Notes under the pieces: generated by a model
What the model saw: the letters and a program-made list of their open reading frames with translations, nothing else
What the model was told of the DNA's origin: nothing
Databases searched by the model: none
Position numbers and translations under genes: made by a program
Assembly: GCA_050291585.1 (NCBI GenBank)
Contig: JBNKKA010000127.1
Coordinates: 1 to 13,119 of the forward strand
DNA from: JASJCL01 sp050291585
GTDB taxonomy: Bacteria > Desulfobacterota > Desulfobacteria > Desulfobacterales > Desulfosarcinaceae
DNA: 13,119 nucleotides
Direction of reading: 5' to 3'
Shown: positions 12,134 through 13,119 of the stretch, piece by piece
Numbering within the stretch: the first letter of the stretch is position 1
How the letters are laid out: each line of letters starts with the position of its first letter

Positions 12134-13119
12134 ATGCCAGCCCCAAGCAAGGCCCCAACGACCATCGCCTACTTCGTCAGCGCCCACGGCTTCGGCCATG
12201 CGGCCCGCTCGGCGGCGGTTATGGCGGCCATCCAGCGTCGCTGGCCGGAGGTCCACTGTCACATCTTCACCCAGGCGCCCAGCTGGTTCTTCGCCGATTC
12301 CCTGGCGGGTCCCCACACCTGCCACGCCATAGAGACCGACGTGGGGCTGGTGCAGCGCTCGCCCCTGGAGGAGGATCTCGGGCGAACCCTGGCCCACCTG
12401 GATGCCCTCTTTCCCCTTAAGTCAGACCACCTGGCGACCTGTTGCAGACGCGTGGCGGCGCACAATTGTCGCCTGGTCCTCTGTGACATCGCCGCCCTGG
12501 GTATCGCCGTGGCCAAGGCGCTGGGCTTGCCCAGCATACTGGTGGAGAACTTCACCTGGGACTGGATTTACGCCGGTTACGCTGATGCGGCCCGTCACCC
12601 GGATGCCCCGGTCGAGCTGCAGGCCCATGCCCGCTATCAGGCGGAACTCTACGCTCAGGCCAGCTATCGAATCCAGACCGAACCGGTGTGCCGCCCCCTG
12701 GCGGTGGATCTGACCGTCCCGCCTGTCTGCCGCCAGCCGATGGTAGCCAGGGCCCTCACCCGTCGACGGCTGAATATTGAGCTCGACACACCCCTGGTGC
12801 TCGTCACCATGGGCGGTACACCGGTGACCTATACTTTTCTGAATCGTTTGCGCCAGCACCAAGAGATCTGCTTTCTCCTGCCGGGTCAGGGCAAAACCAT
12901 CATCCATGAAGCCAACCTCATTAAAATGCCCGCCCGCTCAGAGTTCCGCCACCCTGACCTCATCGCCGCCGCCGACGCCGTCGTGGGCAAGGTGGGCTAC
13001 AGCACCCTGGCTGAAATCTACCACGCCGGCACCCCTTTTGGCTTTGTGCAGCGACCCGATTTTCCCGAGTCCCCGCCCCTGGTAGACTATATCCGCGCAC
13101 GGATGGCGTCCCTTGAGAT
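12134..13119 (+). CDS. Glycosyltransferase family 28-like protein, N-terminal part (3' end beyond window)
   Basis: An open frame of 328 codons from the ATG at 12134 to the window edge. The N-terminus has the signature TTIAYFVSAHGFGHAARSAA (about 9-28), typical of the glycosyltransferase-like proteins related to the N-terminal half of plant L-arabinokinase and to MurG/GT28 enzymes. Near the end, residues about 283-294 (VVGKVGYSTLAE), followed by HAGTPFGFVQRPDFPE, form the nucleotide-sugar-binding C-terminal motif. It is predicted to be a cytoplasmic GT-B-fold enzyme; donor and acceptor are unknown. AAGGA about eleven bases before the ATG is a weak ribosome site. It is divergent from cca across a 111-base spacer. 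Whether a kinase domain follows, as in arabinokinase, cannot be seen here. Confidence 0.85.
   Translation, partial: MPAPSKAPTTIAYFVSAHGFGHAARSAAVMAAIQRRWPEVHCHIFTQAPSWFFADSLAGPHTCHAIETDVGLVQRSPLEEDLGRTLAHLDALFPLKSDHLATCCRRVAAHNCRLVLCDIAALGIAVAKALGLPSILVENFTWDWIYAGYADAARHPDAPVELQAHARYQAELYAQASYRIQTEPVCRPLAVDLTVPPVCRQPMVARALTRRRLNIELDTPLVLVTMGGTPVTYTFLNRLRQHQEICFLLPGQGKTIIHEANLIKMPARSEFRHPDLIAAADAVVGKVGYSTLAEIYHAGTPFGFVQRPDFPESPPLVDYIRARMASLE

Overview
The window is about 13.1 kb of fairly GC-rich, densely coded bacterial chromosome with short AT-rich intergenic islands. It carries no rRNA, tRNA, transposase, phage gene or CRISPR array. Class II tRNA nucleotidyltransferase, DUF2318 / FtsX-like ABC genes, universal stress protein, flagellar sigma28 promoter and YgaP-like DUF2892 protein fit a Gram-negative, flagellated proteobacterium in the broad sense. 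A deltaproteobacterial (Desulfobacterota-like) origin is my best guess from the mix of families; this is inference, not proof.

Layout. (1) 1-4370 is a metabolic block of alternating orientation: a FAD-dependent DAO-family oxidoreductase that runs off the left edge (-), a MalY/PatB-type PLP C-S lyase/aminotransferase (+), a GntR/FadR-type regulator (-) and a PfkB sugar kinase (+). The two divergent spacers hold candidate promoters and a candidate operator. The arrangement suggests a small locally regulated catabolic locus; the substrate cannot be read from sequence. (2) 4396-7563 (-) is a probable operon: a secreted Cys-rich protein, a membrane-anchored DUF2318 protein with two CxxC pairs, an FtsX/MacB-type permease with a CxxC in its periplasmic domain, and a LolD/MacB-type ATPase. 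DUF2318 plus this type of ABC exporter is known from P19-type iron systems, but no P19 or FTR1 gene is present here. (3) 7600-9937 holds a universal stress protein gene, a long intergenic region with a near-consensus sigma70 promoter, a 62-residue zinc-ribbon-like microprotein and an unrecognised 198-residue gene. (4) 9938-10896 holds a DUF2892 membrane protein, a strong bidirectional terminator, a small lipoprotein and a 58-residue YjfB-like motility protein behind a perfect FliA (sigma28) promoter. (5) 10916-13119 holds a tRNA nucleotidyltransferase lacking the flexible loop (therefore possibly CC-adding only) and, divergently, the N-terminal part of a glycosyltransferase-28-like protein that runs off the right edge.

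The most notable points are the FliA-driven YjfB-like gene, the loop-less Cca, the GntR gene whose best start codon is AUC, and the cysteine-rich DUF2318/ABC operon.
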